NCBI GenBank assembly: GCA_005408345.1
Contig: SEMN01000015.1
Span: 1 to 64,000, forward strand
DNA length: 64,000 nucleotides
From: Macquaria australasica
Taxonomy: Eukaryota > Chordata > Actinopteri > Centrarchiformes > Percichthyidae
Direction of reading: 5' to 3'
The number at the start of each line of letters is the position of its first letter. Position 1 is the stretch's first letter. The notes beneath the pieces are model-generated. The model worked only from the letters and a program-made list of their open reading frames with translations. It made no database searches and was not told the DNA's origin. Shown piece after piece: positions 24,101-35,470 of this stretch. The position numbers and the translations under genes are program-made.

Positions 24101-24445
24101 ACTATTAGATGTTCAATTTCAATGTCATAAACAAGAACAAGGTCGAGGGTGTGGTTAAAACAGTGAGTGGGTTTATGTACACTCTGACAGAAGCCAATCG
24201 AATCTAGTAATGAGATAAACACAGCACTAAGGCTATCATTTTCTACATCCACATGAATATTAAAATCACCTACAATAATTATTTTATCTGTTTTAAGGAC
24301 TAAACCTGATAAGAACTCTGAGAATTCAGATAAAAATTCAGAATATGGTCCAGGAGCTCGGTACACTATAACAAATAGAATTGGCTGTAGTGTTTTCCAG
24401 GTTGGGTGTGAAAGGCTAAGAACAAGGCTTTCGAACGAGGTATAA
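21108..24445 (-). mobile_element. L2-like LINE, copy 2, with endonuclease and reverse transcriptase
   Basis: Read on the minus strand, the element starts near 24445 (5'-truncated) and ends near 21108 in a short TTGAA-type repeat. An open segment, 24366-23107 (419 residues), holds the apurinic-type endonuclease with GDFNIHVD, TLDLVLV and LSDHFLLTFE, then a connector and the start of the reverse transcriptase. The reverse transcriptase continues through several frame breaks (open pieces at 23074-22826, 22555-22085 and 21971-21789). The 3' untranslated region (about 21710-21108) contains GA-rich runs and a segment reading TTTATATAGCGCC on the plus strand. The matching part is nearly the same as copy 1. 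Frameshifts make it inactive. Confidence 0.85.
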
Positions 24446-24452
24446 TTTAATT

Positions 24453-24560
24453 TAGGTTTAGGTTTAATTATATTTAGGTTTATATAGCACTTTTTGAACC
24501 GTAACGGTTCCCAAAGCGCTTTGGGAACAAAGACTGAGTTATAGGGCCCTTAAAAGAGGT
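24453..24560. repeat. TATATAGCAC repeat tail with nested palindromes
   Basis: A block with TTTAGGTTTATATAGCAC, then two adjoining palindromes: GAACCGTAACGGTTC (24496-24510) and a perfect 22-base palindrome (24507-24528) centred on AAGC/GCTT. It sits at the 5' border of LINE copy 2 and looks like the end of another repeat into which, or beside which, the LINE inserted. Confidence 0.5.
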
Positions 24561-24719
24561 CAACAAAACATAACTCTACTGAAATATAAGGTCTCACCAA
24601 AAACAAACAGAAAATACAAATTTGATGTGGTTTTTATAGCAGTGGTGCTATATTGTATTGTATTTCCTTCCTGCATCTAACAGTTATTTCCTCCATTAAT
24701 TATTTAATCCTGTGCCACC

Positions 24720-25151
24720 TAATTGCTTGCTTTGTCAGAGCAACACTCCTAAACCAAGTAAAAGTAGCAATGAATAAAAATAAATACAGAATAAAAATAC
24801 TCCATTCAAAATTAAAGTATCAAAAGTAAAAGTACTCATAATGCAGAGTGGCTACTGTCAGTGTTATTATATTATTGGATCATTATTATTGATCTATTAA
24901 TATGTAAGCAGTACTTTAATGTTGCCGTTGGTCAAGGTGGGGCTCATTTTAACTACTTCATATACTTTTGCTAGTTTAATACATAAGAATTGATTATATT
25001 TTATAAACTGATCATGTGTTATTTCTCCCTGAAATGGAGTGAAGTAGAAGTATAAAGTATCATAAAATGGAAATACTCAAGTAAAGTAAAAGTACCTTAG
25101 AACTGTACCTAAATAACTTGAGTAAATGTACTTAGTTACCTTCCACCACTG
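24720..25151 (-). repeat. MITE fragment ending in CAGTGGTGGAAGG (minus strand)
   Basis: The right border, read on the minus strand, begins CAGTGGTGGAAGGTAACTAA, then GTACATTTACTCAAG and repeated AAGTAC motifs. I recognise this as a very common teleost non-autonomous DNA transposon end. The opposite inverted repeat was not found, so it is a fragment. Confidence 0.55.
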
Positions 25152-25452
25152 TCCTAAACGCAAAGATTTTCAGTTTACTATCACATACGACGAAGAAAAC
25201 CAGTAAATCCTCACAAATGAGATGCTGGGACTACAGGGAATGTTTCAGTTACTGAAATTATTAATCAATAATTAAAATAGTCAAGTTTGTCAATTGACTA
25301 ATTGTGTCAGCTCTAGTAAGATGTTTCTATTTTTTTTTGTCCAACCCCTGCATGAGGCACTTTTAATTTATGAATGAACTGTTCAAGGACACCTTGGCTG
25401 ATGTGAACCTGGGGCGTTTACATGCTGTGGTCATCCTGATACTCAAATTATA

Positions 25453-25494
25453 CCACCACCATCATCATTATCATCATCATCATCATCATCACCA
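25453..25494. repeat. CAT/ATC trinucleotide microsatellite
   Basis: An interrupted run of (ATC)n. Its translation as a histidine run in one short frame is not evidence of a gene. Confidence 0.9.
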
Positions 25495-25499
25495 ACTCT

Positions 25500-26480
25500 T
25501 GACCTACAGTATCTCACACAGTATGAGCACCCCCTGCCCCACAGTGCCGCCCCTGGTTCCAGATCATAACCCCGCGGGCTTTAGGACCTTCAGGATCTGC
25601 TCAGAGGATGGTCTGTTTTTGTCCGTTACGTTCATGCATGTAATCATTGATTGTGCCTATTGTGACAGGCCGATTTACCATCTGTAGGGTCCCATGGGGC
25701 TGATACTGCTGTCACTGCAGTCTCCCTACAGACTTTAAGGAATTCCCCTTTAATTTCCTGCCGCAAATTTGAACCTCCAACAGATCTGCTTGAGTTATCT
25801 CACTCAGCACAGACGTTTTCACTCACATCATCCACTCCAGGAAGTTTTGTGTCATTCTTGATGTCCTATTTGAATTGTAAAACAGTTTAAAGCGAGATAC
25901 ATAAGTTGGAAGTAATTAAACAAACAGATATGAACGCCAAGAGCTGCTTTTCCACACTACTCGTCCTTTTTCATGCAAATTTAGGGATGAATGCATCATC
26001 TTAGACCTTCAGACATGAGAAAAGTCAATTAGACTAATAACATCAAAACTGCCGACAAAGGCAAAAGGATACTGATTTTTTTCTTCATGAGTAAAATAAG
26101 TTGTTTGCCATTGTGCGTACGCTATTTATAATGAAAATCTGCAGTTGGCAGTTTTAACAGTTCAGCTTGAGTGAGGAGGTGGTGACACAGTCATTACTTA
26201 TTTTCTGGATTGGTGAGTGTACTGTAATGCGTTAGCTACCAGCCGCGGTTTCTTTTTTTCTGAAGTGGACCTGCTCTCTAGAGGGAGTGTGAGCCTTTGC
26301 CGCCTCCTGCTGCAGCCCACCCGGCCCCCTGCCCTCCCTACGCGCCTCCCCGGGCTCTTTTTCCCACTGCTGAGAGGAGCAGGACGCGGCCACAGCGGCG
26401 GGAAGCAAATTATCTGCAAGCACTTCCCTAAAAAAAAAAAAAAGTTCACACTCACATACACATGCCACCACAAGTAGCGA
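25500..26480. other. Intergenic sequence upstream of foxn4
   Basis: No coding signal. From about 26270 to 26400 the sequence becomes GC-rich with several CG dinucleotides, which may mark the start of the foxn4 promoter region. Confidence 0.45.
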
Positions 26481-26499
26481 CTCACACCGTCTTAGACCT

Positions 26500-27281
26500 G
26501 ACCGAGGGAGCTTACTGGGAATAACCTGACAGGAGGATATTGTGGAGCAAAATGGATATTTAATGATTATTCTTCCTTCTTTTTTTTGTTTGTTTAACTC
26601 ACGTGTTTTCTGTTTTGTCTTTTAGTGCTCTTAGTCTGGTTCAACTATTTTTAAATTGCCTGCTCAACATTTTTTTGCCGTTCTAGTCTAAATACCCTCA
26701 ACAGGATCTAGGCCTGAAGTCGTGCATTTTGTGTTTTATTAGACGCACCTGTGTGCCACTGGAGGAACAAGCGCACAGGACGGTGTAAGACAGACAGGGA
26801 ACCTCCTGTAAATATATCATCTTATCTCTTTGATGATCATCCAATAAGAGGACTATAATGTCTGGATGGAGTATGGCCTGACTTTTAATGCAACAAACTT
26901 GCGTTTGGCTGCTGCTGGATCCAGTGGAGGAGCACACCACGAGCGCACTGTGACACCAAGTCCCCCCCCCCCCCCCAAAAAAAAACAGAGAGAAATAATA
27001 ATCTCCACATCGCTACCTCTGCACTTATTGTGGGAAGTGTGAATGTCGTCGGGACTGTTAACAGGCACTGCATTAACAGCAGCTGTCAAACTCATGGGAT
27101 CCTCCTGCCCCCCGGGCGACTGGGAGCTCTGCTGAAGTCTCCACTGCGCATGTCAGAGCGCTGGACAGCTCCAGAGAGGGAAATTTAAAAACGGTTTTTG
27201 GAGCATCAAGTGCAACACAGCGAAATACAGTACAGGGACTCGCGACCGGCTCACACATTCTTCAAATATCATCCAAAACAG
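26500..27281 (+). promoter_or_regulatory. foxn4: Probable foxn4 promoter and 5' untranslated exon
   Basis: A splice donor, CAG|GTGATT, ends at 27281, before an intron that reaches the acceptor at 27890. The sequence before it (27060-27281) is non-coding, moderately GC-rich and has stops in all frames, as expected for a 5' untranslated exon. The transcription start cannot be placed from sequence. A C run followed by an A run at 26963-26986 is a mononucleotide tract. Confidence 0.4.
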
Positions 27282-27911
27282 GTGATTGTTATGATTTCTC
27301 TCTTTCAGCATCACAGTCTTTATCAGATTGTTGTTTTTTGAGTGAATATTGACATTTTAATGATTTTTAGACTTTAACCATCATTTCTCTGTAGGCATGC
27401 TAAATGATAAACCATTTAAACCTCAGCTGAGTTAATGTGACCAAACTGTTGTGTAAACATGTGAACTGAATGCTTATTGAATACAAGCTATATTATTCTA
27501 TGTATTTCTTATGAAATCAAATTAGTGAGAGTTAAGGGAAACAAAAACATTCAAACAATAACATGGGCTTCAGCTACAACAAAGGCATACTGATGCCAAA
27601 TAGAAAGTGTATTCACTACTATTTATTCATTTGTGCATTTCTTAATTCTTGTGTTACATTTTCATTGTACCTTAAATTTGAGTTTAAAATGTGTGCTTTT
27701 CATGGAGTCATTTTATATTTTCAGAAATAGCACATGGTGCTTCCACCATGTTTATTTACTAAAGAAGACACCATTTCTAAGCAATATTATTAATACTGTA
27801 ATCATTTCTTCTACATGGCTTGTTTATTTCAGTTTGAAGAGTCACTGGGGGCATTACTTAAAGTGTGTTACTTTTTTTATTTCATTGCAGTGGTGCCACA
27901 TATCCCAGGAA

Positions 27912-30900
27912 ATGATAGAAGGTGGAATTACATCCAGGATGTCAGGAATAATTGAGAATGCTGGGCATCATCCGTCTCCACAGGACTACAGGTAAGACGT
28001 CTGATTTAAACCATGTTCAGCTATATCAGGACAAACTGTTACACAATCTTCTAGCACTAAACAACGTGCTATTCTTCATTGCATATTGTCAAAAACACTC
28101 AGGATCAAATCTGAGACACCTCAATAGATAAAAGGGTTTTTTTTTTTTTTTTTGTTAATCAACCCCTTTAAGGTGTTTCCCAAATGGTCATGGAACAAAT
28201 TGTCTAACCCCACTATGTTTCATCTAAAGGTGGATGGACAGCTCTTTTTGTGCATGGGGGGGTGGTGTTCATGAAAAAGGAGAGAGAGAAAAAAATCCTG
28301 AAGAATAAATGATTTTCAGTCTGAATGGATCTGTCAGAAACCATCAGCTCTGTTTACACTCATGCTGTCGGCACACGGAGAGCCTGAGCCTCTTGGCCTG
28401 CCGGCTCAGGGGGAGACGGGGCGCTCTGGGTCACCAGCATGCACAAGTGGCTCCCAATTAGAAAAGGAGGGAGAGAGGGGAAGGGGGGAGGGAGGAGGAT
28501 GTGCAATATTTAGTGTTGTTGAACCTCTGGGAAGGCTCGGATGATACATGGAGACACCAGCTCAACATGTTTTGCATCAGTGAACAATTTCTATGCTGCT
28601 GGTAGAGAGAGAGGAGGGGATGTGGGAATACCCCCCAATGTGTCATCTATTCTAGTTTCTATCAGTCTGTATTGGGCATTTATAATGGATAATTGCAACC
28701 TTGAGTAGATTTGTGAAGCAAAAGTGTAAAAGACCGGTTATAGCAAATATTGTACATAGTTTAGATGCACTTTGAATGCATGCGCACCTACTTTTGTGCT
28801 TTTTTTTTGCCAGAACAGGAAAAAAAGGAAAAACGTCTCTGCAGTTGTATTTTTGTAGTACTTTCAATCAACTTTTTTGATTTTAATGCTTGCACGTTAT
28901 TTCTTCATTTTGTCAGAAGTGAAAGAAAACTCACAGCAGTGTCAGTCTCACAAAGGTTCACTAAACTTCAAAGCTCCAGCCACGATATTGTGATACTTTG
29001 CAGGATGTCAAACTCCACAGTGCCACCTGCTTCAAAAGGATGATCACTCACAATCATTTACTGGCACATGCAAGGTGTTTGAGGACGTGTGCTGCTGATT
29101 CCTGGCTGCGCTGATGTCACTTATTTAGACGGCAGACACAGAGCCCTGACCTCAAACTGCATTTGCACCCCCTCTTGCCCGAGGCTCCGTTGATTTCCCC
29201 ATTTAGGGAGGCCGGGGGGAGGGGGGAGGGGGGGGGGGGGCAGCAGTGAGGATAGAGCCTGGAAAGGGACAGGAAAGCAGATGGCATCCTATTTGTCCCT
29301 CTTATGTGAGGGCTGTCATTCCAACAGATTAATGCAAGGGCCGGGCTAAAGAAAAGAAACGACAGAGACAATCAAGGAAGGGTCTGGGGAAGACAATAGA
29401 GCCACGTGCCACTGGGCAGATTTGTCGTTTGGGACACAATAGGTGATCATTTTTCAATAGACAGGGCCAACTGTTGCAGGCAACATGTGCTGCTGTCCCA
29501 TGTTTCAAACGATCTCATGCGTTGTTTACTTATGATTCAGCCAATGGTTAAGGCGAGACCGTGGTCACCTGACACAGGGTTGATTTTTTTACTAGGAGAT
29601 TTGGTGTGTGTATATGGGGTGTACTCCTACACTGTCCACAGACACACAAAGTAACTGAATAGCATGTGTTGTCATAGCGACCCCAATTACTAAACCCTTG
29701 TGCAGTAAGTGTGTGTGCAGAGAAGACTGGAGAGGATTCAAGAGGATTCCTCTCTTTTCTTTCTTTCTCTTCGAGGCTCGCCACATAAAAGACGTAATGA
29801 CTGAAAGCTGATTGGCAGTTCACTGGTTAAACAGAAAGCTCACATTTAATCTCCAGTTTATAGCACATTTATAAAATTATGGGTTGAAAAATATTCTTAT
29901 GTGTGAAATTTTCTTTTTATATTCTTAAATTGCTATTTTGTATTTATTTTATTTTTCAAATGTGTATTCATCATCAGCAAAACAGCAGACATGCATAAAC
30001 TATAAGAAAACAAAGATCACTCCTAGAAGAAAAAAAAAACAATCTCAACAGATGATTTACTCTTTACTCTTGCTTAACTCCCTCATTGTTGATTAAAACT
30101 GTCACTGCTTAATAACACTTGTAGTTAATCTTCTTATAGTAAATCCTGGATGGCTAATACACGGCTTCACTGAGCAGCTTTCATCTCTGTTTCCTCACAT
30201 TCAGAATCATTACAGTGGTTTTGACTTTGAAGGACAAAATGTTTTATCAAGTGTTTAGATTTAAATTCCACTTGTGGTCTGTGTGTGTCTGAGCTGACAG
30301 CCGTGTTAACCCCCCCCCGCCTTCTCTCTTGAAGGCTTCTGACCACGGACCCCTCCCAGCTGAGGGAGGAGGACCTCCCCGGGGACCTGCAGTCTCTGTC
30401 ATGGCTCACCTCTGTGGATGTGCCCCGACTACAGCAGATGGCTGATGGCCGAGGCCACAGTAACGGGCCCTCCCAGGGCAGTTTGCTGGAGCAACAGACA
30501 GGTGAGGTGACAGGGAGGGGACAGTGCAACATTCAAAAACCACATCATCTCTGATTGGATGAATCAGGACTGCTGGATTCTTGTCGATTTCTGGCCTCTG
30601 CAGATATGAACACATTTTTCTATCTTGAAATGTTAAGAGCAATGAAAATACAAGATTGCTGTGTTTGCCGTTGAGTAATTGTTCTATACTGAAAACACAG
30701 AGAGAGATTAATCCATTGGGATAGTTTTGGTGGGATTTGCTGAAATTTGAGTGATGAGTTTTTGCTTGCCTTAATATTATGATAAACAGATCAAAGTGCA
30801 AACAATTATACTTTAAAAAAACTGTTTCAAAACATAATTAAATGGTTACTTACAAGACAAATCCACAGACCTTATATTGAACAGCTTAACTGTGAACCAC

Positions 30901-33187
30901 TTTCAACTCTCTGTCACTGTGCAGAAGAAAGAAACTTTAAAAGGTCTCTAAATCTACTGTCGTAAGCTACGGCCGACATCTTCAAACCCCAGGAATCACA
31001 CCATAACTATCTGGGTAAATGGAGTGCACTTCAGGTGAGGGGGGGAAAAAGAAAGTTCTGATGATATTTTTCGGTGACCTGTGCTTTAATCTAAAAACAG
31101 CCTGTCTGTTCCCTCTCACAGCTCAGCTGAGCAACATGACGATGACAGCGGGTCAAGGCTCCATGCTCCACCTCCAGAGCAACATGCAGCACAGCCCTCT
31201 GGGAATCAGCATCATCAACACGCACAGCGGAAGTGTGAGTTTGAACAACATTGCAAGAAAAGAAAAAAAATCTGTATGTTTTATGCTGCTTATAGGATTG
31301 GTTGTCAAATAAACCTGTATCTGTTTCACAGATGTCTCCATTCTCCATGAATGGGCTACCTTCCCCAGGATACCAGTGCCCTACCTCAGTCTACCAGCCT
31401 GCACCCCAGCAGGTGTACTCTCTAACCCAAACTGGACAACAGGTATCAAACTCTAAGCTAATAAACAGCCTGATTTAATCATTAAGTAAACAGGGACACC
31501 TAAAGTCCTGACCTCTCTTTCATTTCTTCATTTGTTTTATTATCAAATCTTCATTATTGGGATTGTGCTTATTCCTGCAGCCCGTACTCATATTTTTTGT
31601 TGTTGCTGATTTGCTTCTTGTGTGGATTGCCCACATGGACCTCTGTAGTCAAGCTTCTCATTACTCTCTCCTTGTTCGCGTAGTGTTCAACTGGTGGGCT
31701 TTATAGCAATGTCTCTTTCAACAACCAAAGTCTATTCACGCAACCTCGCCTGGCTCCGCAAGAACAGGAGCTGCAGCCCAAGTCTTTCCCCAAGCCAATC
31801 TATTCCTACAGGTCAGACCTCACTTATTTAGCTAAACAAAATGATAATATCCACCAAATCTCCTGAATTTTCTCTAGTGTATTTCACCGTCCCTGCTTTG
31901 AACTACTTTTTTTTTCTGGTGATTTTTTTTCCCCAGCTGTTTGATTGCCATGGCTCTGAAAAACAGCAAAACTGGCAGCCTCCCAGTCAGTGAGATCTAT
32001 AGCTTTATGAAGGAACACTTTCCTTATTTCAAGGTATGATACTCTATTCCTATTACAGAGAAGGACTAAAAGAGAAGGTGCACGCGGATAAAGAATGTGA
32101 CTGATTATACAATACGTCTCTCCCTGCAGACTGCACCTGATGGATGGAAGAACTCAGTCAGACATAACCTGTCCTTAAACAAATGCTTTGAGAAAGTGGA
32201 GAACAAGATGAGCAGCTCATCCCGTAAGGGCTGTCTATGGGCACTGAACCCTGCCAAAATTGACAAAATGGAGGAAGAGATGCAGAAGTGGAAACGCAAG
32301 GACCTCCCAGCCATCCGCCGCAGCATGGCTAACCCTGGTCAGAAACGTATTTTGTTGAATGTAAAAGGTCTGCTGCCCAGCCAGGCAATGAGTCATCAAA
32401 AACGGGCAATGTCATTAGTCTGATAATCTGTCTTTTTCCCTGCAGATGAGTTGGACAAACTGATCACAGACCGCCCGGAGAACTGCAGACGTAAGGCTTT
32501 AGAGCCCGGCATGACCCGGCTTCCCAGCTGTCCAACTGGCCTCCCGCTGCCCGTCCCAGCCCAGATGCAGCCTCAACCTATAGTCACGCTGTCTCTGCCC
32601 TGTTTACCCATGCACCAGCACCACCAGCTTCAGGCCCAGCTCCAGGCTCAGGCCCGTCTGGGCCCCATGTCCCCTGCCCCGGCCCAGACACCTCCCCTCC
32701 ACACGGTCCCTGACCTTTCCCGCAGTCCACTCACCCAGCATTCGAGCAAGCCGCCAGACGATTTCTACAGTGTGCATGGTGATACACACACAGAGGTGGA
32801 TGCACTGGACCCTAGCATCATGGATTTTGCCCTTCAAGGTAAATAATGTTTTTTAAGTGTCAGCTTTGTTTTTTGTTTGCTAGATAATTGTAGTGTTGTT
32901 GCATCAGTACACTAACCTCTCTGTCTGTCTGCTTAGGTAACCTGTGGGAGGAAATGAAGGACGACAGCTTTAACCTGGATGCCTTGGGTACCTTCAGTAA
33001 CTCACCCCTCCGACTATCAGACTGTGACTTGGGAACAGCCAACCTCCCCCTTGTCTCCACTGGAGCGAACCTGCCGCTGTCAGATGTGCAAGTGACGGGC
33101 CTCTACACCTCCTACACCTCCCAGGATCCCCTGTCTTCCCAGTACATGGTCACACCAGCCAACAGCAAGCCCATCGCGCTGTTATAA
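27912..33187 (+). CDS. foxn4: Forkhead box protein N4
   Basis: A nuclear transcription factor needed in vertebrates for retinal amacrine/horizontal cell and spinal V2 interneuron specification. Nine coding exons read cleanly in frame to 515 residues: 27912-27991, 30335-30501, 31122-31234, 31332-31442, 31684-31811, 31937-32033, 32130-32337, 32446-32838 and 32937-33187. The start MIEGGITSRMSGIIENAG matches the known FOXN4 N-terminus. A conserved segment, DLPGDLQSLSWLTSVDVPRL, follows (about residues 39-58). The forkhead domain (about 193-290) shows PIYSYSCLIAMALKNSKTG, the recognition helix GWKNSVRHNLSLNKCF and the wing GCLWALNP. The C-terminus carries the acidic activation segment DALDPSIMDFALQGNLWEE and ends NKPIALL as in other FOXN4 proteins. 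FOXN1 is excluded by both termini and by the acacb neighbour. Intron 2 (27992-30334) is the longest. Confidence 0.96.
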
Positions 33188-33910
33188 AGCAGCTGAACTG
33201 TCTCAAACAGAGTCAACCTGATTTATTCAACTGTCTCTGGATATCTGTGGACGCCAACTGAAAAAGTCTGAGGTCAAAGTCTGAATTCTGGTTTCCTGTG
33301 TGCTACGAAAAGTACAAATCACACTGCTTTCCTACAGTCAGCTGGGAAGTACTTGGAGAAGGATGTTTTAAAATCATTTCACATACAGTCCACAAGAAAA
33401 CTGCTCATTAAAAACTAAAAGTGCTGATGAATAAAGAGGTGACTGTAAGAAAAAGTATGTACAAGTTAAAATATCTAGCTTTGCCAAGCAAAGACTCAAA
33501 GCCTGTATGAGTTCAAAGACTCTGTGGAGATGAAGTTAGCATCCGCCAGTTTTTCTACTGTTCGCTCTGCGTTTTAAAGCCCTACCATACTGTAGCTCCC
33601 CGTCTCTTGTCTGTTGTATTGTGCTAGACATTATTGCTGTGATGTTTTATTTATATTTATAAAAGGCAGCTAGAGAAGGTGATGACTCTATCAATCTTTT
33701 GCTGTATATATTTGAATGTTTCAAACTTCTATCGCCACGGAAAAGCTTTCTTTCGACTGTATTTACCCACTGTGTGCCAACTGATCCAGATTTTACACAT
33801 TATTCTTTTACACACTGTGATTAACGTGTCTCAAAGTCGGATGTAAATTATGTTCATTAACTTGATCATGATAAAAATCAAATGGGTAAATAAAAGAAGT
33901 TTCTTTTGCC
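33188..33910 (+). other. foxn4: foxn4 3' untranslated region with poly(A) signal
   Basis: About 720 bases after the stop lead to AATAAA at 33889-33894. Cleavage is expected 10-30 bases later, where an A-rich stretch follows. Confidence 0.7.
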
Positions 33911-34961
33911 AAAAAAATATCTCAATGACATTTATTAACAAACAGTCCTTGGTACAATACAAGACACAGGAAATAGTTTATATACATTCAGAATGAAATG
34001 TCATGGCTGATGTCTTGATCAGAGGTAAGGCAAGTGAAGTCATCACTTGGCGGACCACTTTGGCAATTATTGTCCACCTTTCGCGAAACCTGAGTCTTAA
34101 GAATTATTGCATTATATCAGCTAAAGTATCGCATACAGTGTCACAGTCTCCCCTATCATTCATAACATTGTCTTAGCACACAAAACACTACAGCATAGAT
34201 ACACAAACAAACAATCAAAGGATGGACGACTGAGTCCAACGTCAACTGTGAAATAACACAACTGCACTTGTGAAACCACTTATTAGAAAACACTTCATCT
34301 GCTTCTTAATTTGCATTTCTCCATGACAATACTGGTATAAATTTCATATTTTTAGTCAAAGCAGAAATGAAACATAATTGATTGATTTCACCAATTTCTG
34401 GCTCAGAAATGTGATTTTTGTTTTTTTTATTTGAAAACCGATCGAAGAATTAATCAGTTGTCTGAGCTACATTCAAAGATGAACACAAATTCTTTATTTA
34501 ATACCTTTAACTGAACATGATAACCAGCACCTAAATATGAAGTCTACCACTTCATGAAGCTTGTGTACTGTAACTCTGGCCTCAATAGACTGCACAGAGG
34601 CAGAATTTAACACTGACACAACTTTGTGTAGAAATACAGCCAAGTGAAATGTGCGTTACAATCATAGTTTGTCAACCAGAAAGTTCCTGGACTGAGCAGC
34701 TGAAATGACTGACTGCTTACCTCACAATGTAAAAGATAAACTCTCTGCCTGTCAGTCACTGGAACGGATAATGACATCCCTGCAAAGACGCCATTCAACA
34801 GCAATGTTTACAACAATCAGAGATCACTGTAGTGGTTTTGTGCATGTGTGCGTTATTGCAAAGAAATTGCCCCTTACTATACAGTACAGTCAACTAATAA
34901 TAATAATAATAATAATAATAATACCTTTGTTCTATAATATAACCTGATAAAGCTCCTGAGC
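33905..34961 (-). other. acacb: acacb 3' untranslated region with poly(A) signal
   Basis: On the minus strand an AATAAA lies at 33936-33931, about 1 kb after the acacb stop. The stretch between holds no other gene. It includes an AAT trinucleotide repeat (34895-34922). Confidence 0.6.
34895..34922. repeat. AAT trinucleotide microsatellite
   Basis: About nine AAT units within the predicted acacb 3' untranslated region. Confidence 0.9.
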
Positions 34962-35402
34962 TTAACTGGTGCTGGCACTGTCCATTGTGGCGAGCAGATG
35001 CGAGAGCTTGGCCCTCTGGGATGGAGTGATATTCTGGCTCATGTGGATGATGCAGTCCATGGCTACTTCAGGGTTGGCCTGCACCAGGCTAGAACACAAG
35101 AGGAAAATTATAACACAAACATAACTATTAAACATGCTGGGATAAATTATTTTAAGCAGTGAAAATGCAGAGATAGGGAAATTGGTCTGCGCTGGTCTGC
35201 AGTATATTCTGTTATTTCTGCATATGAAGAAAATATGACTTTCAGTTGTCTGCCCACTTGCATACCACCATCATGACTCCATCAATATTAAATTACTCTG
35301 ACAGGACCAGCATGCATCTCAGTAAGGTTTCAGTTATAGGATGGACTCAACAGATAAGAAGATATGGGAATCTCTTAATTAATTAATTTGTCCTAAATGT
35401 GT

Positions 35403-35470
<68 letters not shown>

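Noticed and set aside
24452..24480. TTTAGG-like units resembling telomeric repeats
   Set aside because: Only two or three imperfect units, within a repeat border. Not an interstitial telomere tract.
25370..25687. Histidine-rich 105-codon protein
   Set aside because: The histidine run is a translated CAT microsatellite. There is no further coding support.
32338..32445. Retained foxn4 intron (108 bases, a multiple of three) as a coding extension
   Set aside because: The intron has a stop at 32423, so retention would truncate the protein. Good splice sites flank it.
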